A stretch of DNA of 64,000 nucleotides from Populus alba (GCF_005239225.2 NC_133301.1:13020318-13084317); one strand, 5' to 3'. Counted from the first letter of the stretch, positions 12,701-26,320 are shown. Notes: generated from the letters alone by a model not told the origin. Numbers and translations are program-made.

Positions 12701-15700
12701 TGAAAATATAGCATTTTAAAAGATGAATCCACTTACGGTTGATTTTCTCCCGCTGATATCCAGATCTTGGAGGTCGCTCCTTATGCACAGCAGGAAGCTG
12801 CAAAATTGCTTCAGAAATAAACAGAAATATGTCAGCCAACAGCAGGGGTGGCAAGTGAAATTGATTTAATGAACTATAGAAGAAAGTTAAAAAAAAAAAT
12901 CAAAGAAAGAATCTAACTATAGATTCTCAGAAAAGATAATGGCATGATTCACATTATATTGGACTATTGACCATTCTTCAAGCAGGTACCATAATGTTTA
13001 GTGGTAATTCAACAAGCATATTAACTTGTGATGATGTTAAATTAATCCAACAAATATAGGCCAAGTATGACTCATATTGTCTCAGACTTGAAAAGCAACT
13101 TGATCTATGCATGCAGCCAATGATCTAAGCATCATTATGCCTCTTCTTCTAACATGGCAGTGCAGTAGTAACAAATTTTGGCACAGAGAGAGAATGCAGG
13201 GTGCAGATCAGGAGATTTAGTTCTCCTAGATGTAGAAGGGGCAGTCCCAGACATTACCAGATAAAGGGAGGGTTTAGTTCACCTGGTCTAAAAACTTTGT
13301 GGCATATCACATAGCATTGCACCAAATGACAAGCAACTGTAAATCAGTTAATTATATTTGCTTACTGTATGTTCCGTCTTGTCCATGAAACCATTGCCTA
13401 GAGAAGACAAAATCTCTATTTGATTTCCACCTGTGGAACAGGTTGTCTAACAAGTAAGTTCTTAGTGATGAAATAAGAAGCATGATGCAGTTAAAACTAA
13501 CTTCTATTGCAGCCACTCTTACTTTAATTACTAGTGCCTCATGAATCATGATGTTAAATAATAATAATAATAAGGAAAAATCACTACGAGTGCAAGATTT
13601 AAAAGTCAATTGTGTACAAGAAGCTTAAGAAAACTATGATATGCAAAGCACAGCAATGGCATGGTTGGTTGAAGTACAAATAATTACTTATAAAGGTGGC
13701 ATAGTTGTTGTTTCAAAGTTTAACATGTGTCCAATCCAGTTGCACTTTATGGTTTAAATTTGGTTGAGATCACATATGCTTAAAATATAGAACTATATGC
13801 TTGTCCTGCAGCAACATGTGCAATGATGATGATGATAAAATAGCACACACAAGTTTCTCGGTATAACAACATGTGCAATGTGCGAGTTTAAGTATTTAAG
13901 CCATTTAGTTTCTATTTCCAGCTCCATTCATTTACTAGGAAGGGTTTAGTTAGCCAGTTAAATCCAGACTGCAATGGAAACAAGGACGAAAAAATAGAAA
14001 TAGACCATGGTATTTAATTTCTAATCATTGTGGAAAGATTACATGCACACTCGAAGAAGAAAATAATGGGAGAAAAAATATTTTCTTTCAGAGGCAGGGT
14101 CTTTTTAGCAGCAAACCAGCCACCAAAAAAAGACTTTATACATTTTGCAAAATGCACTAACAATCCAGCCTAAAGACATTACCGGGAAAGATAATTGGAA
14201 TCACATGTCCCATAGACAACATCATAGTGTCCATCATAAGAATCTAACAGCTCCAAGTTGCCAGTCAACATATCCCACCTGTAATGAATTATTAGAGAGA
14301 AATTTAATGATCCTTTAACACAGCTCTAGAGGATAAATCAAGAAACTTACTCATATCTCTGATGTCGGTCAAGGTTCAAAATCACTTCAAAAACAGTATC
14401 AGCACTGGCCTCAATCACACTAACAGCCTTCACAAGAACACCTTTACCATTCTACAAACACTACCAATGTATCAGAGCAGATTAGGACTAGAGGCTTTTT
14501 ATTTGGTTCATTGATAACATGAAGAGCAACAAAGACAAATTACAGACATAGACACCTAAGTCAGATACATACAAATTCAATCACCCACAACAGCAAACTT
14601 CACATCTTCCATCTTAATTTTCACAATCTAACCATGAATGTCAATTTTTCATGTTATTACAGAAGAGAGAGAGAGGGATCACAATGACGATTGTTTTCCA
14701 GGATAATTCTCCATAAGAATTCAAGAAAACATTTTCCGATCAAGGCTAACAGATACAGTAAGAAACATAAACCTTGGAATCGGACACATCCTCAAAGATT
14801 CGAACACCTGAAACCACAGCAATAGGAAGTATTTAGAAATGAAAATCAACGTATAGTTAACAAATTTCATGTCAAACCTGTAAAACCTATTCTATCATGC
14901 TCTGCTCAATATTTGAAATATACTAAAGTATATATTTGTGTACTAAATGCCAATACAATGATTCTGTTGCATGTTTTAGCAGGCCCAGTAACCATCAACT
15001 GTTGAGAGATTGCAATCACAAGCTACATGTTTATAAGTTGTGAGAATGCCCAAAGCATAGATAATTTACATTTTCTTTCCCCTGCTCATTTAGTCTATCA
15101 GTACTAGTAGCATTCTATTCTTATCAATAGTATGGATCATCCACATTGAAAATATACCTATGAGGGCAATAGTAAATTGAACACAGATCTGATCCCTGCC
15201 TTATCTTTTGTGGTTCTTCTGTAGAAGCTCAGAGGTTTCAATAGAGTTATATTAGCCATTCCCAAGAAAGCAACCCATTGATATTTTTCTCCCAAGGCCA
15301 GCAAAAATGCCATGATAATTTTAAACAAACTATACAGTAAGTGTCCATTTTTCTCCAGAATTAATCCAAAAAAGTTAAAGACAAATAAAAAATCCTAACC
15401 ACATATATAAACTGTACCATCTCATCAATGGCATATAAGAAATATGAATCTGGGATACAAAATGAAGGATTTGGGATATCCATACACTAATAGAGATATT
15501 TATGAGTAGTCAGTTCATGAAGAATATGAAATGATATATTTAGAAAAAAGAACATGTGAATGGTCAAAGTCTCTAGAGAAAATGAGAAAGAAAGGCTTTG
15601 GGGAGGACCATCTACAAAGCAATGACTATCACTTGGAAACAAGAACATGAAAATTGCATAATAGAAAGGTACCATTAGCTGTACGAACACATTTCCATTG

Positions 15701-18700
15701 ATGAAAGTCGATTGCATCTCCAACCTCACCCTCAGAGTACCTATCAGGCCTAACCTTAGTAGCCACATTTGAGGATTGCCGAATAAGTGTTTCTGGACCT
15801 GTCAATAACAAAAGACAGACAGAACTAGCAAATTAATTTTTTTTTTTTTAAAAAACTAAAGATTATTCCATACCAGTAAGTATTTCTATAGCACACATAT
15901 TGATAGGTTACTTGGTATAAAATATAAAATTGGCATCAAGAGTTGAAGCAATTTGACAAAAATTCATCAATATTTTATTTTGTAAAAATTACTCTTACAG
16001 TCAAATTTATTCAATATTTGTCAACACCAAATAGAAGGATATAAAACATTCACTTAGCATGTTTAACGGGTATACATTTCATCCAATATTAAACTTTCCC
16101 AATTTCTTATAACGAAGATAAATATTTAAATTAAGTTGTTATAGGATTTACCAAGAAAGGATTATAACAAAAGGAACACACACAACATGGCTATCACAAA
16201 GACAAATCATATAATGATCAATGCAACAAATGTTATAATCTTCCTGTATGTTAAGAAATGCAAGCAGACATCATCACATCCAAGAAATTGTTTTCCTGGT
16301 TTATTTTACTAACTTTTTTTTTTTTTAATTTTCCATTGCTAGGATAAATGGGTCTTCACCAAAAAATAAATCCTCTAATTTTAATTTTTTTAGTGGACAT
16401 GGGTAGCAATGGCTGGTTTGAGCTCATTAAGCTCACTGCAATTTTGCTCATTTCTTGCTGAACATCATGATAAATTTATGTACGAGTTGAAATTTCTATG
16501 ATGGAACATATCTATCATGCACATGAGCACCAAAAAATCCCACCATAACCTTTGTACTATAGACAGTTCTATGTCAGATCCATACCATCACAAACACATA
16601 ACATCCCAAAAGTTGCCACACTCTTGTATAGAAGTCAACTCCAGATGTGGCCAAAAAAACATTACTTTGAAAATTGAAATACATGAACACTTGGAAGTCC
16701 TGCAAAGCCTATGTCATGCAGTAATCCATGACAAGATATGCACACTTTACTAAGATATGCACTCTTAACTTTGATTATTCATGTCTAGGACAAGAAAAAT
16801 GTATAAAACAATTGGAAAAATCTCCAATGCCTAATGAGTTGCAACAGTTTTGCTAATGAGTAGTGAGAGTAACACCTTACCTTGCCCTATTCTTATTAAC
16901 TTTTTCAATCCATAAGCATATCTCCTCACTCTAGGTCGATGTCCTTCAAGATTGATAATCCTTGCAAAACAAAAGAGAAGAGATTTCAAACAATAATAAT
17001 TCATCCAGAATACCAGACAATAAAATCCTGCAGTGAACCAAGCAAAAATTAAGAATAGAAATTAACAATAAAAAACAAAAGCATTGCCAATATGATTCCA
17101 CAGATTTAGAGTGACACCCAAGAAAACCTATGCCTCTTTTGACTACCTGCATTAATTATAAGCTATCCTAGAGTTGTGTTATAGACCTGGCTACAAGTGA
17201 TTAGTCCCCCTAGTTTTCATATAAAATTGGCAAGAATTTAAACACCTGTCTTCTTTAGAAGTGAATAGACCATCAACCAGCAAAACCAACTGTCCCCACT
17301 GTTTGTACTTTATCTTCATTATATACTTGTTGCAAGAATACAGGACACGATAACATCACACATCTACAAACAAAATAATGAAATAGGAAATGATAACTTT
17401 TTTCAGGAATAAACATAACATTAAACTAAAGGAGAATCCAGCAGTACAAGAGATGAAGCAGAATAGGGGACATCTTCCACCCAAATTCTCCGAGGAATAC
17501 TAGCATTGGCCCACTGTCCTGGGAAATGATAACTTTTCCTGGCTATATGTTTGTTGCTCTGATGATTCATGATTTCATGTGGAAATGATAACTTTACATA
17601 TAAATACTAGCTAATAATAATATGTGCTTGAGCCTCTCTAAACACTTATTTTAAGGAATAATAACTTGTCAATCTCGCATCTACAACCATTTGGGGGATT
17701 TTTGAATTGGTCACCTAGACCCAAATATCAACATACAGCAAGAGTAACTGAGACCAGAAACCATTGTCGATCAAACTATGGGTATCACATTTACATTTCT
17801 TGAGAAATCAGCAAATTAGGATTATCTGGCTGCAAAAAGAGTGTCTTTTTAATTCATTATTGTGAAAAATTACTAGCTATAAGTAGAGCCAGGATTCAAC
17901 TAGCTGTAAATGTGGGGAGATTACAGACTCCAATGAGTGTATATATGCATATATACAAGAATAGCTTTTTTCCCATCAAGCAATCAGATTCCTCCATTTC
18001 TCGCTTAATTTGGTTGTTAAATCCTCTATGATTATCCAAGCAAAACCAATTGGTGAAGAGACTCATCCAAAGATAATTATTTAAACAAGATGATCCATAA
18101 GTAGGAAGCATACTCTGTCTCCATGTTCAGCTTGTCTCTGGCACTAAGTCCTCTTGCAAGTTCAAATTCAGCCTGCCAAAAGAATATTATGATGGTCCAA
18201 ACAAGAGAAGAATTTGATGAATCTAACATTACTTACACAAAGTACCAATTTTTTTCAAAACAAAAACAATAAGTTCCACTTTCAAGACAAGGACCAAGTA
18301 TTTCTTTTGAGTTGTCAGAAAGGAAACCAAACATAACAAATTGAATAAAATACCATAACACAATATAATAAATAATGCAGTTATAATTGTTTCTGCCATG
18401 ATGATTTTATATGTGAAACTACCTCTGATATTCTATATAAAATTAACACAGGTGACAGGACCAATTATTCACCACGTTCAAGTCTAATTCCCTGTACCTG
18501 TTGCTTCCCCTGATCAAATGCTTCCATCCATTGTTTAACCTCTCCAGCTGTAGCACAAGCAATCTTGAAGCACAAACAAGCAATTAGTTGCAAGTCTTTC
18601 TGGCATATAAAGGAAAGCGTAACTAAGAATTATTTGAAAATAAAACTAATTTGCTTTATTAAAAAAACCAGCAAATGAAAGGGCCCACCAGGTTAGCACA

Positions 18701-21700
18701 AGCCAAATGCAGATTCCAAATAACATCTCAAGAGCACATGATTTTAAAGATTACACCCTGGGATGTAACAGTAGCATTGTGTGTGACAATGAGTGCATCC
18801 CACGTGCAGGCATGCATCAGGTAACATACTCGAGACAGGCATTTGTGCATATAATTATGAAAGACATTTTCAGCTTATAAAGCTATCTTTCTGGAACTTA
18901 ATAATCCGTTTTTCCTTCCAAACTCACTCAATATTTATTGCATAAAGAAGAATGTTTTGCATGTAAGTAAAAGATGAGAGCTAATAAATACATGTCAGTG
19001 AACCCCTGGAATGTGTTGCCTTTCTGGAAAATTCTACATAATGCTCTTGTATGAATGCCAATTAGATAAAGGCTCAAAAAGGAATATTCTTCATAATAAA
19101 TTTCCAATTCTAGTTATTTTTCAGAATTTTGCAATGATGGTTTCTTAGAGTGTGCAATCACAGGTTCTACTAGTGGAAGCTATTAGAGTATACTCTATTC
19201 TTTAAGACAAATAAAATTTTGAATTGGGTTTAAGAATTATTGATGATCTCAGCTTCTAAGGAATTTCAAAGAGCAAGTTTTAGGTTATTGTCAGAACTTA
19301 AAAACTTGGAGGCTGCTTTTCTTAACAACCAGGTCGGGTAAGATGGCTTAATAGAACATAAGAGGTCTGAAGTTGAATAAAGACAAATGTCTGCTAAATA
19401 GCAATTGACAACACAGTGGATGTAGTGTTGGTGAATTGAGGTTTGATTAGTTTGCATCACTGACAGCTTTAGAAAGTCTTAACAGCCAGAAACCTGCCTT
19501 TAATGTGAAATAGGGAACACAAAGCAGTGGAGTCTACTGGGTTGTAAAACAGATGGAAGTGTTGGCTTGGAATCATTAATTAAATTGTACAATATAATCA
19601 TTATTTTTAGGATCCATTTTTTAAGATCCAGACAATTAAAAAAGATACAGGTAGAAGATGGCATGCCTAAAGAGAGGCTATCCATTGTTTATTTGCTTAG
19701 CATTGAGAAAATGGAGAAAGAAACTAACATGTGAACTGGCACAAATGCCACTTTATTTGATATTTCTTTCATGCAGGCCAACTATAAATTCTGTATGGTA
19801 AGTTATCACAACGAGCAGACACAAGACAATCAATCATCACAAAAAATAAAATAAAGCACATAATCGACAGATAAATGAATATGTTCAGTGCATAGTATGG
19901 ATTCTAAAACGCCAACAATCTTTACCACTTCACATTGAAATATCGAACTCATCTTGAAATTGCACCAATAATTTGCAAACTATAGATGAAAACTGTAACT
20001 TACTTCTCCTTTTTTTGTCTCATCCAATTGATTGTAAAACCGTAAAACATAAAAATCCTACATTCAAGGAAAAAAAGAGTTAGCCTAGATTATTTTCTCA
20101 CTCTTATGACTGGACATGATTCAAAGGCTATTCAAGAAAGAGGAGAATGGCTAAACCAACAGAGGAAGCGTAAAAAAAATGACGGCTTATAGTATGAAGA
20201 ACCAAAAAGACATTTAATACGTCTAAGTACTCATGACATATAGATTGACAAGGTTCTTACCCCATGATTGAGTTTTCGACGCCCTAGCTCCTCCACCTTA
20301 AGTGTAGGCCCTATCACACCCTTCCTGATATGTTTCTGGACGAAAAAAAAAGTCAAGTCAGAATTAAGTACAAATCAAATTGAACACCTGAAATCACATA
20401 GTTAAATTGATTGTGCACTTTAAAAACTTGCTGATGCACAAATCTGTTGTGTATAAAATGAGCTTGTTGTGCGCCATAATAAACCAAGATGGGAAGCTTA
20501 AAATTACATGATCTCAGTTTTCTCTTTTTCTCCCCTTCGATGGAAGAAGAAGGGTCATTTACAAAAACAAGGAACAAAATAAAAACAGGAAATATAACCA
20601 TAGATTAGCAGGTGAATTTTATAATTATTTTTCAGTAAGAGGCTGTTACTGCAAGAAATAATACACAATCGGAAACAAATTCTCCTCCTAAAGAATCCCA
20701 GAAAAAGAAGGAAACGGTATAAAGAAAATGGAAAAAGGTTACAAAGGCCAAAAGATAACAATAACCAAAGCGCTACGCGGCTGAAGAGGCAGAACCCTAC
20801 ATCCTTGCCTAAACTAGGTGCTGTGCAAACCGCAAGAAAGAAATTTTCGAACAAGACAACAAATTCAGACCAAATAAATCAGCTTCATTAACTACATTTC
20901 TAATGCACCTGGAAAGCGCATTTTGATTTCCTACTTTGATCTCTATTTTTGAGTTTCTTATCAGAAGACATAGGTGGACAGGATCAAAATATGCATCCAG
21001 CCAAGGGTCTTACTCACCAGGTTAAACCATTTTACCTCACACTGCCAATCTAATCCACGAAAAAAAAAAAAACAAAGAGAAAAATTCCCACTTCAGAACA
21101 CGTTTTGAGAATTTTTCACGACAAAGAAATGTGCGTTCGCACCCTAACATCACATTTTTATAGGTTTTGCCGGTTTGGTGGGAAATTTAGACACGCTACA
21201 TAAAACCTCACTGAAAGTTCTTAAAATTCCACTAACCTTCCCATTTTTCAATGCAAAACCACATCTACAACAACAAATCTCATCGCAGGTGCAATTCCAA
21301 CATTTATAAACCTCAAAGCCTCCAACAACCCCACGACAGCACTCAGATCAACCTAGCAAAATTATCAAAACCTATATTCAACTCTCCACCCAGTAGCCAC
21401 AACACTTCCCACCTCTCTCAGTCCAATGTTCCATCAACCCATTTCAACCCTTTGTTTACCCACAAAATCCTACAACTTGTGTTTTACCTTCATTCAAATC
21501 AACACCTGCAGATATTATCAAATAACTCTTTTCTCGCAACCATAACTGCTCAAAATAACAAACCTTCTCCAATACAAATCAGTTCCATTTTTTTTTTAAC
21601 TTCAATCCATAAAAAAAAATATAACATAAAAAAAGAATCAGATTAACATCACACACAAAAAAAGCAGCGTTTACTTTCTTGATCCTTGAGCCAAAACAAA

Positions 21701-22077
21701 AGGCAGCAAAAAACAATAAAGAAAAAAGGCAGGCAAAGAAGAAAGCATACGATGCCAGGATGATCCTGAGGATCACGCTTGTACATCTGAACATATTTTC
21801 CTTTAATAAACAAGAATCTCAAATGACAATACTGACGCCCTATCGAGTTCGTCCCCAAATGATAAACCCAGCCAGAATACACATAAATCGCCCTCTCTTC
21901 TCCTCCGCCACCACTACCACTGCCGCCGCCGCCGCCTCCACCACCACCACTGCCGCCGCCGCCGCCGCCACCACTGGCGCCACTGCTCTCCCCGCTTCCA
22001 CTACTTCCATCTGAACCACCTTCTCTCTCCACTATCCTCACCTTCACCTTCGTCGTTTTCGTCGTCGTTGATTCCAT
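6731..22077 (-). CDS. PH-START-DUF1336 (EDR2-like) lipid-binding protein, 22 exons
   Basis: Joining 22 exons on GT-AG borders gives one open frame of 791 codons (790 aa). Exons in transcript order: 22077-21751, 20335-20261, 20057-20004, 18563-18498, 18172-18114, 16960-16881, 15798-15673, 14807-14773, 14451-14351, 14278-14183, 13430-13366, 12808-12737, 12220-12050, 11157-10940, 10820-10754, 10407-10232, 9943-9842, 9188-9141, 8514-8371, 8271-8176, 7742-7641, 6823-6731. Residues about 33-59 are a Gly/Ser run. A PH domain starts near residue 64 (IYVYSGWVYHLGTNSIG) and runs to about 180. A START domain spans about 250-450 (motifs WKCVRTANGVRIFED, HQRYEWDMLTG, WFHGQDGTYTILQLPAVHK). A Ser/Glu/Asp-rich low-complexity linker comes at about 490-512. 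The DUF1336/EDR2_C domain starts near residue 574 (NCWTSPSSTGFMVRGKTYLK) and runs to LPEYILGTVRLNRLRID near the end. The closest relative I recall is Arabidopsis At2g28320, a paralogue of EDR2, which is a negative regulator of salicylate-dependent defence and binds phosphoinositide. Lipid binding is inferred from family; the actual ligand and role of this subclade are unknown to me. Confidence 0.93.
10940..11157 (-). other. EDR2-like exon 14: microsatellite-coded acidic Ser/Glu/Asp linker
   Basis: This 72-codon exon starts inside the START C-terminal helix (GLKEYIAANPAFKFEH) and ends at EKVK. Its second half is encoded by adjoining CTT and TCA/TGA-type trinucleotide runs near 10966-11005. These give a run of seven serines, six glutamates and then SDDD. 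The region joins the START and DUF1336 domains. The repeats suggest it can change length between alleles without breaking frame. Confidence 0.8.
21922..21985 (-). repeat. GC-rich trinucleotide repeat coding a Gly tract
   Basis: Interrupted GGC/GGT/GGA codons encode residues of the Gly/Ser run at about 33-59 of the EDR2-like protein. The opposite strand reads as Ala/Thr-rich, a shadow only. The PH domain begins directly after the tract. Confidence 0.75.
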
Positions 22078-23741
22078 CGCTTTTCACTGTCTTCTTTGAT
22101 CAATCAGGTTTTAATTTGAATGTAGCAGAAATCCGTTCTGTGTGTGATGAGCGTATTTATTTATGAGGAGGTTAAAGGCGTTAGGATTTTCCTTCCTCGT
22201 CTCCACTCCTCGTCTCCACCTCCTTCCCCACAGATTTCTGAAATATGACGTCGTTATTAGTTCATTTTTCCAAGATGGACATTTGGTTTGGGAAAACTAC
22301 CAGATCAGTCCTCAAATTATATAGATGTTTTCAACTTGATGATCTAAAAATTACTCAATTCAACTTATTTTTCCAAAAAATAATGTGTAATCCTATAGTT
22401 TTTTTTTTTTTTTTAATAATTGAGTTGAATAAGTTTTTAATTTGGTTTTGTACATCACCAAGTTTCCGGTCCAAATAAAATGACTCAATCATTTTAATTT
22501 CAGATTGAAAAAATAATATAGATGTATGGATTTTATTTTATTTTTTTAATAAATAGAATAAAACTATGAATTGGATGTTTATATTAAGATATTTCAAAAT
22601 CAATATAAAATAAAGGATCCGTGTAAAATTAATTATAATTTTAAATTTTGTTGTCTCAAAATTTTAAAACGAGAGATGTTAATTCTCTAGTTTTGATTTT
22701 GATGATGAGAAATAGCATTACTTGTAATTTTAAACTTTTGAAGATTCAATTGAGATTGTACATGTAATTGGGGGACTGATTTGTAGATTCCCAGCTAGAG
22801 GCCCTGGTGGGGCACAATATTTAGGCGTATGTACGGCTTAGACGTTGCCAGGTGGATGTTTGTTGGGATAAGAAAGGCGGGGGAAAACTAATTGGTGACA
22901 CGGAACGTTTTGATTGATTTGGATGCATGTGCTGCTCCGTGTGCATCGTTGCCACCTGTACAGGGGGGGGGTAAGATTTTTTGGTGACTAGTGGTCTCCC
23001 CTAAAAAAGAAGGGTCAATGACAGAGCTGCCCGTCTCAAATGACGGAGTAGCTAAATTATGTGATCATGCAAGGATATTGATTCGGCCAGCAGTTATAGC
23101 TCTGGCATCCATTATGACACGGTCGCCGTGCAATTTGAATGATTGGGTATGGACCAGATGTGAAATGAGACAACATTTTGAATGATTTCTTAGAGATTAA
23201 GCATGAGACGGCACATGACGACCATTCAAGAAGAAAGATCCCTCGAGGGCAGTGTAGGAAGCTGAGAAAGACTAGAGATTTCAAACCATTCATAAATATT
23301 AACACACCCATGATTTATTGGTGCCCACAACTCAGTGTTACCAGACACGGCATAAAGGGTCTCCGTCAGATTCTCACTGGTTTCTTTGACTTTCGTCTGT
23401 CGGCAAAAACAATGAGAAATATCAAGATTTGATGTTTAAAGACATTGGAAAACTTTGAGCTGGGAACATTAGAAAATTTATTATTCAATGGACAAATGCA
23501 CGATGCAGATGAAATTAAACCGAACTGGTGACATCTTCATCTTCAATGACATTAATCTATTGGCAACCAAAATGTTGAGGTAGGCCCATCTCCCGCGCTC
23601 AAGCTCAAACAAGTAGCACAATAATAACTTTTATCAATATATATATTCACTCCCACAACGCATACATATGAAAAATTGGAGGTCATGCCGATAAAATCCT
23701 AATCTTAGAACGACACCAGTTATGAAATCCATTACTTGTGA
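22078..23741. other. Intergenic: EDR2-like promoter side and bS6 3' side
   Basis: The interval should contain the leader and promoter of the EDR2-like gene, whose ATG is at 22077, and the 3' UTR of the bS6 gene, whose stop is at 23742. Short open frames near 22245-22478 and 22991-23432 show no recognisable motif. A G9 run occurs near 22965. I see no other feature. Confidence 0.55.
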
Positions 23742-25346
23742 TTATTGGTTGAAGTCGTCGTCGTCGTCATCATGGCTGCTGTCTTCGTAATCATCACTGT
23801 TGTCGTTGTCAAAAATGCTGTCCCGAGGGAATTCACTGAAATCAAAATCGCCATCTTCATCATCTTCATCCATGAATTCTAGCCCAAATTTTATGTCCCG
23901 GTGTTTAACAAGAAGCCAACGCAGCAGGCGATCCTCCTTGTTCAGGTAATGCAGCTCCTTGTTGATGTTAGGTGTGGCCATCATTGTTATTTGCATCAGT
24001 TGGCCCTAACCAAATATAATAGTCAAATCAACACATAAAAATGTCCAGTGAAAGTGAAATCAGAATGATGCTCGTGTTGGGAGTCAGGAATGATGTAGGA
24101 GCAATTATTATATTTCTGCTAGGGCAAGAATTTTCCACGGAGTTCATCTAACCTGAACCATCCCACTATTAATAATCCCAATAGAGCATCAAATTCTGAT
24201 TCAGGGAAAGAGTTTATTAAAGTCAGCTCTGATCGCCTCTACATGCAAGAAACCTGAGACATAATATTCATTCATAATAAAGCTCTTATGAAGGGGTGTC
24301 CACATTAATTCCTTGGAACTTAACATGAAACTCAACTCAACTGAAAGGACCCAACAAAATTAGTTTGACTTGACAAGACAATGATAGCCACGCTAGCAGA
24401 CATTGGATATGAGTACAGATAGAGAAATTTTCAATTTCAAGACACCAATTTAAAAAATACATAATGGATAAGAGAGTGGTTTTATCAAAATCCTCTTTTT
24501 CCCTATTTATGAAATTCCAAGTTATCATCACAGTTCCTTCTCCAAAAAAAGTTTCTTATCACTATCATTGGATAATCTTTTATCATCTCAAAGTATATTT
24601 TTTGGCTGGTAACAGCAAGACATGGGATAAAATCTGCATGTGTACCTACTCTAATCCCATAGTCACCGTAACTACAAAGACATAAGACCAGTGTCAAAAA
24701 CCACCCACTCATCCAGCATATCTTCCTCCAGTAAAATTTGCATGTTATAGTTGGTCATCCTTGATGTGAAATTTCCATGGAAATGATTTAATAAATGAGG
24801 CAGTGAGGAACTCTAAACAAAGTAGTAAACATCCATCCATCACCACTAAACAAAAGGTTTTAAAAATTTATTAAACCACCCTGCAGCCATTTCAAGATTT
24901 TAGTTTTACTCTGATATTGTATGACACTAAGTCAAAACCCCTAAACTGGAAGAATCCCAAGATAAAAAGTTTATAATAGAGAACTTGCAATCAACATAAT
25001 GCATCAAAAGACTTGCCATTTTTTTTTTTAAAAGAACACAGATTCATGATACTGACAGAAGAAACCAAAAGGATTCAGATTTCAGAGGATGGTGAGCTAG
25101 TCTTACAACATAATAAGAAGCATTGCTGAGTTATACCAAATTCCACAGCAGCAGCATATTCACCTGATAATGTCTACCATCGAGCTTCTTAATACCATAC
25201 CCCAGTTGAACAGTGCCAAATGACTTTATATCAGTGACAACACCATTTCTACTATAAACATGCTTGCCTACTCGAGCAACCAAGTCCATCAATGCTTCCT
25301 TTCGTACATGAGGTTTCAACATAAGCATACAGTCATAAAGAGGCAT
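23742..25346 (-). CDS. Ribosomal protein bS6, probably mitochondrial
   Basis: Two coding exons, 25346-25164 (61 codons) and 24005-23742 (87 codons plus TAA), are joined in phase 0 across a 1.16-kb intron with GT-AG ends, giving 148 aa. The S6 fold is recognisable: strand 1 is MPLYDCMLMLKPHVRKEAL, then GVVTDIKSFGTVQLGYGIKK, YQGQLMQITMMATPNINKEL and LNKEDRLLRWLLVKH. Bacterial S6 sits on the small-subunit platform next to bS18. The sequence fits Arabidopsis At3g18760-type S6, which I infer to be the organellar, likely mitochondrial, form. No cleavable presequence precedes strand 1 and there is no upstream in-frame ATG. The last 40 or so residues are an Asp/Glu-rich tail partly coded by a GAC/GTC microsatellite near 23755-23775. 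The start chosen is the first ATG in the exon; the codon two before it is GTG. Confidence 0.88.
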
Positions 25347-25393
25347 CTTCACTCTTTCTTATCTTCCTCAATCCAAGCTAGTTTACCAAACTG
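25347..25393 (-). other. Probable 5' UTR part of bS6 exon 2
   Basis: The likely acceptor CTACTTCAG ends at 25394 and would join the leader exon ending at 26200. The 47 nt between the acceptor and the ATG contain no upstream ATG. The acceptor choice is inferred from consensus only. Confidence 0.45.
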
Positions 25394-26199
25394 CTGAAGT
25401 AGAGTCATCCATTAGAATAAACAAAAATTTTTATACAATCAGGTCTCTCTAAACATCAATTCTAATGCCTCAATCAAGCATATTAAAATCAATAGCTATA
25501 AATAAGACAAATAAACAAATTTCAAAGCAAAACCCAGTACACCATTATCATATTTACTGCAACATCAGCCAATAAAGAAAGAATTTAGTTTTTAAGGAAG
25601 AAAAACGAAACTCTCAAAACCCTTACGGCCATTTTCTGATATACAAAAAAACAGTATTTGCATAAATTTCAAAAAAGTGTAGGGCACCATCCATCTTGCA
25701 CTGCTGAAACTACTACATGAAGAGCTGGTTTGTGCCCCTAGTTTTACTATATGCTGCTGTATTAACTTACTGACTGGCAATACTAGAGCCAACCAGCTCG
25801 GCCAGCTGCAATAAAAACATTTTATAACACTCTTTAATGTATCGCCAGTCCAAAGCTTTGGACCTAACTGAGACATTTCATCGAACACCAATTGCTCATT
25901 TCTGCTACCAGCAAAAACAAAAACATAATTCATTGCACCATTTTATAAAACAACTAAAGGGTAGGATTAGTCATGTCATCAGGAAGAAAAATAAGATTAA
26001 TCATGTCAGAACATCAAGATGAAAAAAATAAAAAATAAAAAATAAAAAATTCTGTTCTTTTTGTAGGTGTAGTGAATCTTGAGAAACAACAATGGAGATG
26101 CAGATTTATTTTTCTTGTTTTACTTTTACAGAGAAAATGAAAAGGATAACTGCGATAACAACTAAAACATTGTTACTGATTGATAAGAAGAGAGAGAAC

Positions 26200-26298
26200 C
26201 TGGTGGCGGCGGGTTCTTGACTCACTGGAGCGCTTGGGATTTGGAAACACTAGCTAAACCCTTCTTCGCTCTGCTTCTGGGTTTTGCTTTGGACTGTT
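26200..26298 (-). other. Probable non-coding first exon of the bS6 gene
   Basis: A leader-like stretch ends in GCCGCCACCAG with GTTCTCTC following as splice donor (donor GT at 26199-26198). It sits about 25-30 bp downstream, on the minus strand, of a TATATAG box at 26321-26328. The 5' end is estimated from that spacing. The intron to 25394 would be about 0.8 kb. Confidence 0.5.
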
Positions 26299-26320
26299 TT
26301 CTTTTTGGGACCAGAAACGA

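Noticed and set aside
20555..20854. 99-codon minus-strand frame rich in Phe, Leu and Cys
   Set aside because: It falls in intron 1 between confirmed exon borders; the hydrophobic look is due to AT-rich sequence.
21251..21646. 131-codon plus-strand open frame
   Set aside because: It lies inside intron 1 of the EDR2-like gene, is rich in Asn, Ser and His from a low-complexity CA/AA stretch, and has no motif or promoter.
21679..22014. Ala/Thr-rich plus-strand frame
   Set aside because: It is the exact antisense of the Gly/Ser-rich first exon of the EDR2-like gene and is explained by that repeat.
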